Notes: generated by a model from the sequence alone, not told the origin. A DNA stretch of 9,972 nucleotides from Pseudaeromonas sp041911695 (GCA_041911695.1 JAYROM010000197.1:1-9972), one strand, 5' to 3'; positions 1 to 6,838 are shown, numbered from the stretch's first letter. Made by a program: numbers and translations.

Positions 1-2
1 GG

Positions 3-1322
3 TTAACGGCGGGCTTGTCCGGTCTGGTTGACCAGCGCACCGACCGTTTGCGAGACATGTTCTGCCCCTTTGAGGATTTCGTCGATCAGGCCGGAAGCCT
101 CGACAATCATTGCGGTATTATCCGCTGCTTGATTGGTGACCTGGGTCATCGCCGAGCGGGCGGTGGCGACCAGTTGGTTGTTCTTGTTGACCATCTGATT
201 GATCTCTTCGGTCGACTTGGAGGTCTTGGCCGCCAGATTACGCACCTCATCGGCAACCACGGCGAATCCGCGGCCATTCTCGCCGGCGCGTGCCGCCTCA
301 ATGGCGGCATTCAGCGCCAGCAGGTTGGTTTGCGAGGCGATGGTATCAATGGTGGTGACAATCTTGACGATCTCGGTCGATTGACGGTTCAACTCCTCAA
401 TCAGGGTCGACGAATGATCAATCTCGTTGGCGATGGTCTCGGCGGTCTTGACGACCCGCTGCAACAGTTCAACCCCGATTTCCGAGATCTGTGCGGTCTC
501 AACCGAGGTGCTGTGCGCGATTTCCGCCGCCTTCTGGGTGTTCTGTTGTTCGAGAATTCGGGCGGTGACGTCACTGGCGATTTTTACCACGCGAGTGAGT
601 TTGCCCGACTTATCAAACACCGGACTATAGGAGGCTTCCAGCCAGACCGAGTCGCCATGTTTGGTCTTGCGCTCGAACAGGCCGGTCTGGAACTGACCAC
701 GTTGTAAGTCTTGCCAGAACTGCGGATTGTCGCGATAGAACTGATCCGGGCACAGCGAGCGATGGTTGTTGCCAATCAGCTCGGCTGCGGTGTAGCCCAT
801 GACATGCAGGAAATTCTGGTTGGCAGAGAGCACGTTCCCATCAGGGTCAAATTCAATCAGCGCATTGGATTTGTTCAGTGCTTCAATTAAGGCTTCATCA
901 CTGGCCAATTTCTGCTGTTTTTTGGTCACATCCGCAGCGAATTTAAAGACTCGGGTTACTACGCCCTGTTCAGTGACTGGAATATAGGTGGCTTCGATCC
1001 AGATATCGGCACCATCCTTGCGTTTACGCAAAAAACGCCCGGTTTGCGGTTTGCCGAGCGCCAGATCGTTCCACAAGCGGGCATAATCCGGGCTTTTCAC
1101 ATAATCCGGCGGACATAACTGCCGATGATGCTGACCAATCACCTCATCTGCTTGATAGCCGACCAAAGCCAGGAAACTCGGGCTGACATCCAGAATAACG
1201 CCTTGCGGGGTAAATTCGATGGTCGGGCAATGGGTCACCATGGCTTGTAGGGTGGCAAAACTGGCGCGCAACACTTGCTGCTGCCGAACTTCGGCTTCCG
1301 TTGGCTTCTTCTGGAAAAACAT
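3..1322 (-). CDS. Soluble twin-PAS methyl-accepting chemotaxis protein (BdlA-like)
   Basis: A 439-residue sensory protein complete in the window (TAA at 3-5, ATG at 1320-1322, GGAG six bases upstream). Two tandem PAS domains (about residues 28-135 and 148-255) are followed by a short methyl-accepting signalling domain (about 270-439). Its conserved hairpin tip, which binds CheA/CheW, is clear at about 326-368 (SQTNLLALNAAIEAARAGE, then GFAVVADEVRNLA). Each PAS carries the same signature, IGQHHRQLCP at 63-72 and IGNNHRSLCP at 183-192, so they look like an internal duplication. There is no hydrophobic segment long enough to span a membrane, so it should be cytoplasmic and sense an internal signal such as redox state or a small ligand. 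PAS-PAS-MCP without membrane segments is the layout of Pseudomonas BdlA, a biofilm-dispersal regulator. The family is certain; the BdlA-like role is inference. The signalling domain is short, so methylation sites are doubtful. Confidence 0.93.
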   Translation of the reverse strand: MFFQKKPTEAEVRQQQVLRASFATLQAMVTHCPTIEFTPQGVILDVSPSFLALVGYQADEVIGQHHRQLCPPDYVKSPDYARLWNDLALGKPQTGRFLRKRKDGADIWIEATYIPVTEQGVVTRVFKFAADVTKKQQKLASDEALIEALNKSNALIEFDPDGNVLSANQNFLHVMGYTAAELIGNNHRSLCPDQFYRDNPQFWQDLQRGQFQTGLFERKTKHGDSVWLEASYSPVFDKSGKLTRVVKIASDVTARILEQQNTQKAAEIAHSTSVETAQISEIGVELLQRVVKTAETIANEIDHSSTLIEELNRQSTEIVKIVTTIDTIASQTNLLALNAAIEAARAGENGRGFAVVADEVRNLAAKTSKSTEEINQMVNKNNQLVATARSAMTQVTNQAADNTAMIVEASGLIDEILKGAEHVSQTVGALVNQTGQARR

Positions 1323-1388
1323 AGACTACTCCACAGGCGGCGGGGGCAAGGGTGGTGGTGATCATGGTTCACCCTGCGAATGTATAAC

Positions 1389-1417
1389 TGAATAGATGAT
1401 AAATAGTTGTTTTTCAA
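1389..1417 (-). promoter_or_regulatory. Possible sigma70 promoter of the chemoreceptor gene
   Basis: Read on the minus strand, TTGAAA (1417-1412) and TATTCA (1394-1389) are separated by 17 bases in an A/T-rich stretch about 70 bases upstream of the start codon. The -10 match is weak (three of six). No flagellar sigma28 motif (GCCGATAA) is visible in the upstream region, although many chemotaxis genes use one. Confidence 0.3.
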
Positions 1418-1505
1418 GTTATTACGACAGGTTTTTGTATGAGAGAGCCAGACTGGAACCACAATAAAATCAGGGCTATAGCGTGGTTAATCTTGGAGAG
1501 GTGCG

Positions 1506-1580
1506 ATGAATCGGGCTACGCGGCCAGCCTGTATGGCGGCGATCGGTCCAGAAAGCCCTGTGCTCCGCGGTGGTTGTTAA
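1506..1580 (+). CDS. Possible 24-residue leader ORF
   Basis: An ATG at 1506 follows a strong Shine-Dalgarno-like run, GGAGAGG at 1495-1501, with a four-base spacer, and stays open for 24 codons to TAA at 1578-1580. The peptide begins MNRATRPACM and ends VLRGGC. It has no run of identical codons typical of an attenuator and no recognised domain. It ends at the -35 of the predicted deoR-type promoter, so if transcribed from further upstream it could act as a leader. The only support is the ribosome-binding site and the open frame; it may be chance. Confidence 0.22.
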   Translation: MNRATRPACMAAIGPESPVLRGGC

Positions 1581-1602
1581 AGCGCTTGAAATCACTTAAC
1601 AT
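1574..1602 (+). promoter_or_regulatory. Predicted promoter of the DeoR/oxidoreductase operon
   Basis: TTGTTA (1574-1579) and TAACAT (1597-1602) are spaced 17 bases apart, each matching four of six sigma70 consensus positions. Transcription would start near 1609, about 24 bases before the start codon. The -10 lies inside the phased repeat array, so a protein bound there would block the promoter. Confidence 0.45.
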
Positions 1603-1620
1603 CACTTAAAACCACTTTAT
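1581..1620 (+). repeat. Phased 10-bp direct repeats, candidate DeoR-type operator
   Basis: Consecutive 10-base units are AGCGCTTGAA, ATCACTTAAC, ATCACTTAAA and ACCACTTTAT. The second and third are nearly identical; the first and fourth are diverged copies sharing the CTT core. The period is exactly one helical turn, so the copies lie on one face of the DNA and cover the predicted -10 and start site just before the regulator gene. Several DeoR-family repressors bind short direct repeats in their own promoter. Autoregulation here is inference. Confidence 0.55.
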
Positions 1621-1632
1621 TGATGGGCTACA

Positions 1633-2397
1633 ATGACTCAAGATGAACGCATTCTGGCGTTGAACGAGATCATCACCAGGCAAGGCAAGGTAACGCTGGA
1701 TTTTATCTGTCAGCGTTTTGGCATCTCCGTGGACTCGGCGCGCCGTGATCTGGTGCGTCTGAGCCGGCAGCCGGGCATATTGCGTATTCGCGGTGGCGCG
1801 CTGTACCAGCCGGAGAAGCCGGTTGGTCGCTCCTATGACGAACGCGCGCAACCCGATGCCGTCAAAAGCCGTCTGGCCCGTGCCGCAGTGACGCTGATCC
1901 AACCGCACGAGGTGATCCTGCTGGATACCGGCAGCACGCTGGCCGAGTTGACCCGCCGTATTGAGGTTGAGGCGACGCTGATCACCAATTCGATCGATAT
2001 TCTGGCGATCGCCAGCCATCAGCCCGGATTGCGCAGCATCATGCTCGGCGGCGAGTTCAACCCGTTCAACCGTGCCATCTATACCCCCGAGTCAGTGCGC
2101 CAACTGCAAGGCTATCAGGCAGATAAGGCATTTATCGGCGTACCGGCCTTTTCCACCGCCGGCGTGAGCTGCGAGCAGGAGGTAGAAGCCACTTTCAAGT
2201 GCACGCTGGCCGGACAGGCAGCCTATACCATCTGTATTGCCGAACATGCCAAGTTTGGCCAGCGGCTGCTCTATCCGGCCTGTCGGTGGGACGAGATTGA
2301 CTGTGTGATCACCGATCAGGCCCCGCCACCGGCCATGCGCCAGGTACTGGAGGCCCATGACGTGCATGTGTGGATTGTTGAAGAAGGAGAATGCTGA
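1633..2397 (+). CDS. DeoR/GlpR-family transcriptional regulator
   Basis: A 254-residue repressor of the DeoR family, at the usual length. The N-terminal winged helix-turn-helix (about residues 5-57) contains VTLDFICQRFGISVDSARRDL and the family's RIRGGAL wing near 51-57. The C-terminal sugar-phosphate sensing domain (about 75-235) shows LLDTGST (97-102), ITNSIDILA (117-125), MLGGE (137-141), ADKAFIGV (163-170) and EHAKFG (204-209), matching the DeoRC fold that binds a phosphorylated sugar. An in-frame TGA at 1621-1623 rules out a longer start, so ATG 1633 is chosen although its ribosome-binding site is weak. It overlaps the oxidoreductase gene by one base and probably controls it and itself through the repeats at 1581-1620. 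The effector cannot be told from sequence. Confidence 0.93.
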   Translation: MTQDERILALNEIITRQGKVTLDFICQRFGISVDSARRDLVRLSRQPGILRIRGGALYQPEKPVGRSYDERAQPDAVKSRLARAAVTLIQPHEVILLDTGSTLAELTRRIEVEATLITNSIDILAIASHQPGLRSIMLGGEFNPFNRAIYTPESVRQLQGYQADKAFIGVPAFSTAGVSCEQEVEATFKCTLAGQAAYTICIAEHAKFGQRLLYPACRWDEIDCVITDQAPPPAMRQVLEAHDVHVWIVEEGEC

Positions 2398-3395
2398 TGA
2401 AACTCGCCCTGATTGGTGCCGGCAAGATAGTACAGATGGTGCTCGATGCGTTGACGCAACTGCCGGAGATAACCCCCGTTGCGGTCTATGTGCGGCCGGG
2501 CAGTGTCGCGCGGGCGCAAAGTCTGCAACAGCAGTACGGGATTACCCAAATCTATACCGACTATGCCGCCCTGCTGCAGGAGCCGACGATTGATGCTGTC
2601 TATCTTGGTATCCCGAACCATCTGCACTTCACCTTTGCCGAGCAGGCGCTGCGTGCTGGCAAGCATGTGATCTGCGAGAAGCCGTTTACCTCGAATCTGG
2701 CCGAGGCCGCAGCGCTGGTGCAGTTGGCGCGCGCGCAGCAGTGTTATCTGTTTGATGCAGTCACCGTGGTCCATATGCCGGCCTATCACTGGCTGCAGCA
2801 GCAACTGCCGGCGATAGGCCCAGTGCGTCTGGTGCAGGCCAACTATTCTCAATACTCCAGCCGCTATGACGACTACTTGCTGGGTAAGGTGCATCCGGCC
2901 TTTGACCCGGCGATGTCCGGCGGCGCCCTGTATGACATCAATCTATATAATATCTACGCCGTTTGCGGCCTGTTCGGCGCGCCGCACAAGGTGGAATATT
3001 GTTGTAATCGCGGCCATAACGGCATCGATGTCTCCGGGGTTTTGACCCTGCACTATGCCGACTTTATCGCTGTCTGCTGCGGGGCCAAGGATTCAGAGAG
3101 CCCGGGCCATGTCACCGTGCAGGGGACGCAAGGCTTTGTGCGCATTGCCGGTACGCCAAATATGTCCCAGGCTGCAGAGTTGGGGCTGCGCCAAACGCCG
3201 GTCGAGCGGTTCAGCGCTGCAGATGCCAACCATATGGTGCATGAATTTGCCGCCTTCCTGGCCTGTTGGCAGCAGCAGGATCAAGCGCGCAGCGATGTCT
3301 GGTTGGATCTGGCACTGATCGTGGCCGGTGTACTGGAGGCGGCACGGCGTGATGCCGGTATCCGTTTCCCCTGTGATGAGGCGTCCCACCCATAG
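2397..3395 (+). CDS. Gfo/Idh/MocA-family NAD(P)-dependent oxidoreductase
   Basis: A 332-residue dehydrogenase that would oxidise or reduce a sugar, inositol or similar polyol in the cytoplasm. The N-terminal Rossmann fold opens with LALIGAGKIV (residues 3-12). GIPNHLH (71-77) and CEKPF (93-97), with the catalytic lysine at 95, are family hallmarks. The C-terminal domain has SGGALYDINLYNI (174-186), where many relatives have a GG-x-D-x-G-x-H motif; the usual histidine is tyrosine here, which marks a distinct subfamily. The start at 2397 is preferred over ATG 2391 because AAGGAG (2384-2389) is seven bases before 2397 but only one before 2391, and because TGATG couples it to the upstream stop. 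It forms an operon with the DeoR-type gene, suggesting a small sugar-catabolism unit. The substrate is unknown. Confidence 0.92.
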   Translation: MKLALIGAGKIVQMVLDALTQLPEITPVAVYVRPGSVARAQSLQQQYGITQIYTDYAALLQEPTIDAVYLGIPNHLHFTFAEQALRAGKHVICEKPFTSNLAEAAALVQLARAQQCYLFDAVTVVHMPAYHWLQQQLPAIGPVRLVQANYSQYSSRYDDYLLGKVHPAFDPAMSGGALYDINLYNIYAVCGLFGAPHKVEYCCNRGHNGIDVSGVLTLHYADFIAVCCGAKDSESPGHVTVQGTQGFVRIAGTPNMSQAAELGLRQTPVERFSAADANHMVHEFAAFLACWQQQDQARSDVWLDLALIVAGVLEAARRDAGIRFPCDEASHP

Positions 3396-3414
3396 CGCCA
3401 CGCCAGGCGCAAAC

Positions 3415-3447
3415 AAAAAGGCCGTCCTCCTGGGAGAACGGCCTTTC
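3415..3447. terminator. Bidirectional Rho-independent terminator
   Basis: AAAGGCCGT (3417-3425) pairs perfectly with ACGGCCTTT (3438-3446). A further CTC/GAG pair lies inside after one mismatch, leaving a four-base loop. The A run at 3415-3419 becomes a T run on the minus strand, so it is strongest for the small exported-protein gene. TTT at 3444-3446 lets it also end the DeoR/oxidoreductase transcript. It sits between the two convergent stop codons, as expected. Confidence 0.88.
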
Positions 3448-3509
3448 ACTATTTACCGACAGGCATCCACTGACCGGCATGGCGGCGGTCAGTCAGGATA
3501 GACGGGGGA

Positions 3510-3770
3510 TTATGATTCGCTGCCATCCCAAACGTGGCTCATATCCAGCTTGGCGACAGACTTGTTGCCGGTTTCTTGTTCGGCGTTGAAGCGGAAGCTG
3601 TGATCCGATTCAGCAGTGCTCCATACACGGGCAACATCTTCAGCGCTCACCTGTGCCGCAGCGGTCGGCTTGACATAGTGCACGTTGTCATTGGTATCGA
3701 TCTTGGCCATGGCCGGGGCGGAAACTACAGCAGAAACCATCAGGGCGGCGATCAGGGTACGGTTCATCAT
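3510..3770 (-). CDS. Small exported protein of unknown function
   Basis: I do not recognise a family. The chosen start gives 86 residues: a basic tip (MMNR), a hydrophobic core of about 15 residues (LIAALMVSAVVSAPA) and an AMA signal-peptidase site before KIDTND, so a signal peptide of about 22 residues and a mature part of about 64. The mature part is hydrophilic, has no cysteine and no further membrane segment, so a soluble periplasmic or secreted product is likely. An upstream ATG at 3794 would add eight residues, but GGAGAG (3783-3778) lies seven bases from ATG 3770 and inside that extension, so 3770 is preferred. It ends at a strong terminator and lies 216 bases downstream of the AraC-type gene in the same direction, probably with its own promoter. 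Confidence 0.72.
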   Translation of the reverse strand: MMNRTLIAALMVSAVVSAPAMAKIDTNDNVHYVKPTAAAQVSAEDVARVWSTAESDHSFRFNAEQETGNKSVAKLDMSHVWDGSES

Positions 3771-3986
3771 TTGTCTACTCTCCAAAGCATTCATTCAGTG
3801 CCACCAGTCTGGCCGGTGGGCCGTGCGGTCTGTTGTGTACCGCCGATGAGTGAAGTATCCGCCCGGGATGATTTCCGATAAACAGCCAATTTAGTGATGA
3901 TTAATCCCTAATAACGGGATAAATAGTCTAAATAGTGTGATGTTGGTTGGTTTTGGCAGGATGAGTAGGTACGCAATAGGGGCGAA
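3771..3986. other. Intergenic region upstream of the small exported protein
   Basis: The 216 bases between the AraC-type stop and the small gene hold an A/T-rich stretch (3890-3950) with two small repeats: an ATCCC/GGGAT inverted repeat (3904-3908 and 3916-3920) and a direct AAATAGT pair (3921-3927 and 3930-3936). A weak minus-strand promoter (TTTATC, 17 bases, GATACT, around 3850-3880) is possible. No terminator for the AraC-type gene is visible. Confidence 0.4.
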
Positions 3987-4859
3987 CTAGCCGCGATGTT
4001 GCGATGGCGAACACCCGAATTGGGCACGAAAACGATTACTGAAGTGACTGGCTGAACTGAAGCCACAACACAGGGCGATCTCGGTCAGCGACAGGGCTCC
4101 CTGGTGGATTAAAGTCATCGCATGCTGCAAACGGCGTTGCATCAGATATTGATGCGGCGCCTGACCGGTCGATTGTTTGAACATGCGGGCGAAATGATAG
4201 ACGCTGAGCCCGGCCTCGGCGGCCAATTGATCGAGGGTCAACGCCTCGGCCAGATGGGCATCCATATAGGCGAGCACATTGCGCAGGGCGCCCGGGGCCA
4301 AGCCGCCGCGCACCGCAGGCAGTTGCCAGCTGACACTGCTGTATTGCTGCACCACATGGGTCAGCAGCAGGGTCGCGGCGGTGCTGAGCAGTAACTGGTT
4401 GGCCGCTTGCTGCCAGTCGCAGCTGAGCAAGAAGTGGCGATAGAGCTGGGTAATGCGCGGGTCGGCGGCAAAGATCTTCTCGTTCAGCGACAAACTGGCT
4501 GGCTCGCGCTCCCAGATCTGCAACGCCAGCTCGCGCAGATGTTGATCCGTGCAATACAGATGCACAAACGACAGATCGGCGCGCACATCCCACACTGACT
4601 CCACCTCTTTGGGCATCAGACAGAAACGGTCTGGGCCGCCGCCATTACGCCAACCCTGCGGGGTTTTGAGATAGGTCTCGTAGCCATCCGCCACATACAG
4701 GCTCAGCGTGTGGTGGTCATATTTTTGTTCAATCCGATCATCACGATTTGACCAAGAGGCGAGCTGGATCCCGTCCCCGAGCAGAACGCTGTCATGCAAC
4801 CTGGCCTTGTGCTGGCTCAGGGTGTCGATGGCCTGATAGTGCGGCGCTGGGGTCGGCAT
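3987..4859 (-). CDS. AraC/XylS-family transcriptional regulator
   Basis: A 290-residue regulator. The N-terminal part (about 1-165) is a cupin-like sensing domain of the AraC-binding type, with LCLMPKEVES-like strand patterns and LSFVHLYC (97-103). The C-terminal DNA-binding domain (about 190-286) has two helix-turn-helix units, LTLDQLAAEAGLSVYHFARMF (208-228) and LSLTEIALCCGFSSASHFSNRF (257-278), followed by the family's FGCSPSQHR ending. The frame stays open upstream to 5192, but that part runs through the divergent promoter and into the transporter gene and has no family similarity, so ATG 4859 is chosen; its ribosome-binding site is weak. It is divergent from the EamA transporter, a common pairing in which the regulator activates the exporter, probably through the GYGCAAG repeats. 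The inducer is unknown. Confidence 0.9.
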   Translation of the reverse strand: MPTPAPHYQAIDTLSQHKARLHDSVLLGDGIQLASWSNRDDRIEQKYDHHTLSLYVADGYETYLKTPQGWRNGGGPDRFCLMPKEVESVWDVRADLSFVHLYCTDQHLRELALQIWEREPASLSLNEKIFAADPRITQLYRHFLLSCDWQQAANQLLLSTAATLLLTHVVQQYSSVSWQLPAVRGGLAPGALRNVLAYMDAHLAEALTLDQLAAEAGLSVYHFARMFKQSTGQAPHQYLMQRRLQHAMTLIHQGALSLTEIALCCGFSSASHFSNRFRAQFGCSPSQHRG

Positions 4860-4935
4860 GGTGTGAGGGCATATCGTCGGGACATGGGCGCCAGTGTAAA
4901 AACTTGGCCGGTGGCTGACCAGCCCGTTTGCGCTC

Positions 4936-4953
4936 GCGCACAAAAAAATGCGC
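4936..4953. repeat. GCGCA/TGCGC inverted repeat
   Basis: GCGCA (4936-4940) and TGCGC (4949-4953) flank CAAAAAAA. It overlaps the first GCGCAAG copy of the direct-repeat array and adds an A-tract that may bend the DNA. It could be a second regulator contact or chance in a GC-rich promoter. Confidence 0.3.
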
Positions 4954-4985
4954 AAGATTGTGCAAGTGGCGCAAGCTGCGGCAAG
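4950..4985 (+). promoter_or_regulatory. Phased GYGCAAG repeats, candidate AraC-type operator
   Basis: Copies GCGCAAG (4950-4956), GTGCAAG (4960-4966), GCGCAAG (4969-4975) and GCGGCAAG (4978-4985) end at intervals of 10, 9 and 10 bases, one helical turn each. AraC-family activators characteristically bind direct repeats on one DNA face next to the -35 of the target. Here the array ends where the -35 of the transporter promoter would lie, with a -10-like GATACT at 5006-5011 and no good -35, as expected for an activator-dependent promoter. Confidence 0.55.
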
Positions 4986-5052
4986 CGCACGCGCGGCCAG
5001 ACCGCGATACTGCCGGGACTCGCAATGAAGTCGCTGCGCAGGAGGCGTGAAC

Positions 5053-5967
5053 ATGAATCTGTTTTTATATCTGCTGGTGGTCGGGATCTGGGGAACCACT
5101 TGGCTGGCGATCGCGATGCAACAGGGGGCGGTCAGCGTGCCGGTCTCTATCTTCTGGCGCTTCGCCGTGGCCGCGTTCTGCTTGTGGGCCATCCTGCTGA
5201 TCGGCCGTCAGCTCAAGCAACTACAGCGCGCCGATCACCTGTTCTGTTTGCTGCAGGGCTGTTGTGTGTTCGGCTTTAACTTCTACTGTTTTTACACCGC
5301 TGCGGGATTGATCAGCAGCGGGCTGGAGTCGGTGATCTTCTCGATGGCCGTGTTGTTCAATACGGTCAATGCCCGGCTGTTCTTCGGCCAGCCGTTAAAG
5401 GCCAACCTGATCTATGCCTCGGCATTGGGTGTTGGCGGGATTGTCGCCCTGTTCTGGCATGACTTGCAGGCCACGCAACTGTCGGGGCCGATGCTGGCCG
5501 GGGTCGGTCTGTGCCTGCTGGGCACATTCGGCTTCTCGCTTGGCAATATGATCAGCTGGCGTCACCAGCGCCGCGGACTGGATACCCTGTCGACCAACGC
5601 CTGGGCCATGCTCTACGGCACCCTGATCATGGGCAGCATTGCCTTGCTGCGTGGCGACAGCTTTATGCCCGAGTTGACGCTGCACTATCTGGGGGCGCTC
5701 GGTTATCTGGCGATCTTCGGCTCGGTGATTGGCTTTGGCGCCTACTTCAAGCTGGTCGGACGGATCGGCGCCAGCCAGGCCGCCTACAGCACCCTGCTGT
5801 TCCCGCTGGTCGCGTTAACCATGTCGACCCTGTACGAGGGCTATCACTGGTATCCGAATGCCGTTCTTGGTTTGCTGATGATCCTGGCCGGCAATCTGGT
5901 GATGTTTGCCTGGCCGGCCGGCGGGATCAGATGGCCATGGCGATCTCTTCATGCAGCCAGTCGCTAA
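5053..5967 (+). CDS. EamA/DMT-family inner-membrane transporter
   Basis: A 304-residue membrane protein of the drug/metabolite transporter superfamily, likely an exporter of an amino acid, metabolite or toxic compound. About ten hydrophobic helices are spread over two EamA repeats (about 1-136 and 147-288). The first opens with LYLLVVGIWGTTWLAI and an early W-R pair (FWRF, 34-37); the second includes FGSVIGFGAYF (222-232) and IGASQAAYSTLLFPLVAL (238-255), typical of the family's last helices. The start at 5053 is chosen over GTG 5047 because AGGAGG (5040-5045) is seven bases from 5053 and only one from 5047. It is divergent from an AraC-type regulator that probably controls it. The last 41 bases overlap the end of the LysR-type gene on the other strand. 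The substrate cannot be predicted. Confidence 0.93.
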   Translation: MNLFLYLLVVGIWGTTWLAIAMQQGAVSVPVSIFWRFAVAAFCLWAILLIGRQLKQLQRADHLFCLLQGCCVFGFNFYCFYTAAGLISSGLESVIFSMAVLFNTVNARLFFGQPLKANLIYASALGVGGIVALFWHDLQATQLSGPMLAGVGLCLLGTFGFSLGNMISWRHQRRGLDTLSTNAWAMLYGTLIMGSIALLRGDSFMPELTLHYLGALGYLAIFGSVIGFGAYFKLVGRIGASQAAYSTLLFPLVALTMSTLYEGYHWYPNAVLGLLMILAGNLVMFAWPAGGIRWPWRSLHAASR

Positions 5968-6838
5968 AGGCGCGAAAGCGTGGCCGTTCGCGGTTTTCCT
6001 GCGGGTAGATCAGCGCATAGTCGCGGCCCGCAGGCACCACAGGCCCGCAGGGTGCGATCAATTCGCCGCTCTCCAGTAGCGGTTTGACCAGACACTCGCG
6101 GCCCATCACTACCCCCATGCCCTGTTTGGCGGCCTGCACGGCCATCAGATAGTGGTTGAATCCATAGTGGCGCTGTTCGATAGGCAGCGCCATGCCGCTT
6201 TGTTCGCACCAGATGCGCCATTCCGAAAAGAGCCCCTGTACGTCCGATGACTCGGAGGCGTGGATAAAACAGACGTCAGCCAGCCGGTCCGGGTCCTCAA
6301 GCAGGTTGAACTGTGCGGCATAGGCGGGAGCGCAGACCGGCAATAACCGCTCGCTCATCAAGGGTTCGCGGTGCAGATCCGGGCTGGGTGTGGTGCCATA
6401 GTAGATCGCCAGATCGACCCGCTCCTCATTGAAGTCAACCGCACCGGCTCGCACGCGCAGCATCAGATTCAGGCCGGGCCAACGCTGTTGAAAGCGCGGC
6501 AGGCGGGGGATCAACCACTGTAACCCCAGCGTCGGCGCGATCCCGACCGTCAGGGTACCGCGCAAGTCCTTGTCGCGAATGTCCTCGATTTCATCATTGA
6601 TCCGCCGCAACGAGCGGGTGAGGGTCGCCAGCAACCGCTGTCCCTCCTCGGTCAGCGCCAGCCGGCGGGTCATGCGCAAAAACAGCCGGAAACCGAGGTG
6701 GTTTTCCAGTTGGCGAATACGCTGGCTGACCGCCCCCTGGGTCAGATGCAGCTCGTCGGCCGCGCGGGTAAAGCTCAGGTGACGCGCCGCCACCTCAAAG
6801 GTATGCAGTAATGCCAGATTGCCCTGATGCGCCAGCAT
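5927..6838 (-). CDS. LysR-family transcriptional regulator (GcvA-like)
   Basis: A 303-residue LysR-type regulator at the usual length. The N-terminal winged helix-turn-helix (about 6-65) reads LLHTFEVAARHLSFTRAADE, with the recognition helix at LTQGAVSQRIRQLENHLG (32-49) and LFLRMTRRLALTEEG (52-66). The LTQGAVS/RIRQLE wording and the overall pattern resemble the GcvA subgroup. The effector-binding domain (about 90-295) begins at GTLTVGIAPTLGLQWLIPRL. The start is ATG 6838 with AGAGG five bases upstream. It is divergent from the GH4 gene with a LysR-type palindrome between, so it probably regulates that gene and itself. It runs convergently into the EamA transporter and shares 41 bases of coding sequence with it. 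The ligand is unknown. Confidence 0.94.
   Translation of the reverse strand: MLAHQGNLALLHTFEVAARHLSFTRAADELHLTQGAVSQRIRQLENHLGFRLFLRMTRRLALTEEGQRLLATLTRSLRRINDEIEDIRDKDLRGTLTVGIAPTLGLQWLIPRLPRFQQRWPGLNLMLRVRAGAVDFNEERVDLAIYYGTTPSPDLHREPLMSERLLPVCAPAYAAQFNLLEDPDRLADVCFIHASESSDVQGLFSEWRIWCEQSGMALPIEQRHYGFNHYLMAVQAAKQGMGVVMGRECLVKPLLESGELIAPCGPVVPAGRDYALIYPQENRERPRFRAFSDWLHEEIAMAI

Larger units (their letters stand above)
1323..1632. other. Divergent intergenic region, 310 bp
   Basis: This gap separates the divergent chemoreceptor and DeoR-type genes. The chemoreceptor side (1380-1440) is A/T-rich and holds its likely promoter. The middle holds a possible 24-codon leader ORF (1506-1580). The right end holds the DeoR promoter and a phased repeat array. 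No RNA gene or mobile-element end is seen. Confidence 0.7.

Noticed and set aside
15..707. 230-codon plus-strand open frame opposite the chemoreceptor
   Set aside because: It mirrors conserved MCP coding sequence and shows low-complexity G/D/L-rich composition typical of antisense frames.
4860..5192. N-terminal extension of the AraC-type regulator to give 401 residues
   Set aside because: The extra part runs through the divergent promoter and antisense to the transporter start, and has no AraC-family pattern; ATG 4859 gives the usual length.
5511..6008. 165-codon plus-strand frame over the transporter and LysR overlap
   Set aside because: It is out of frame with the transporter, rich in R and G, without membrane helices or a known motif.
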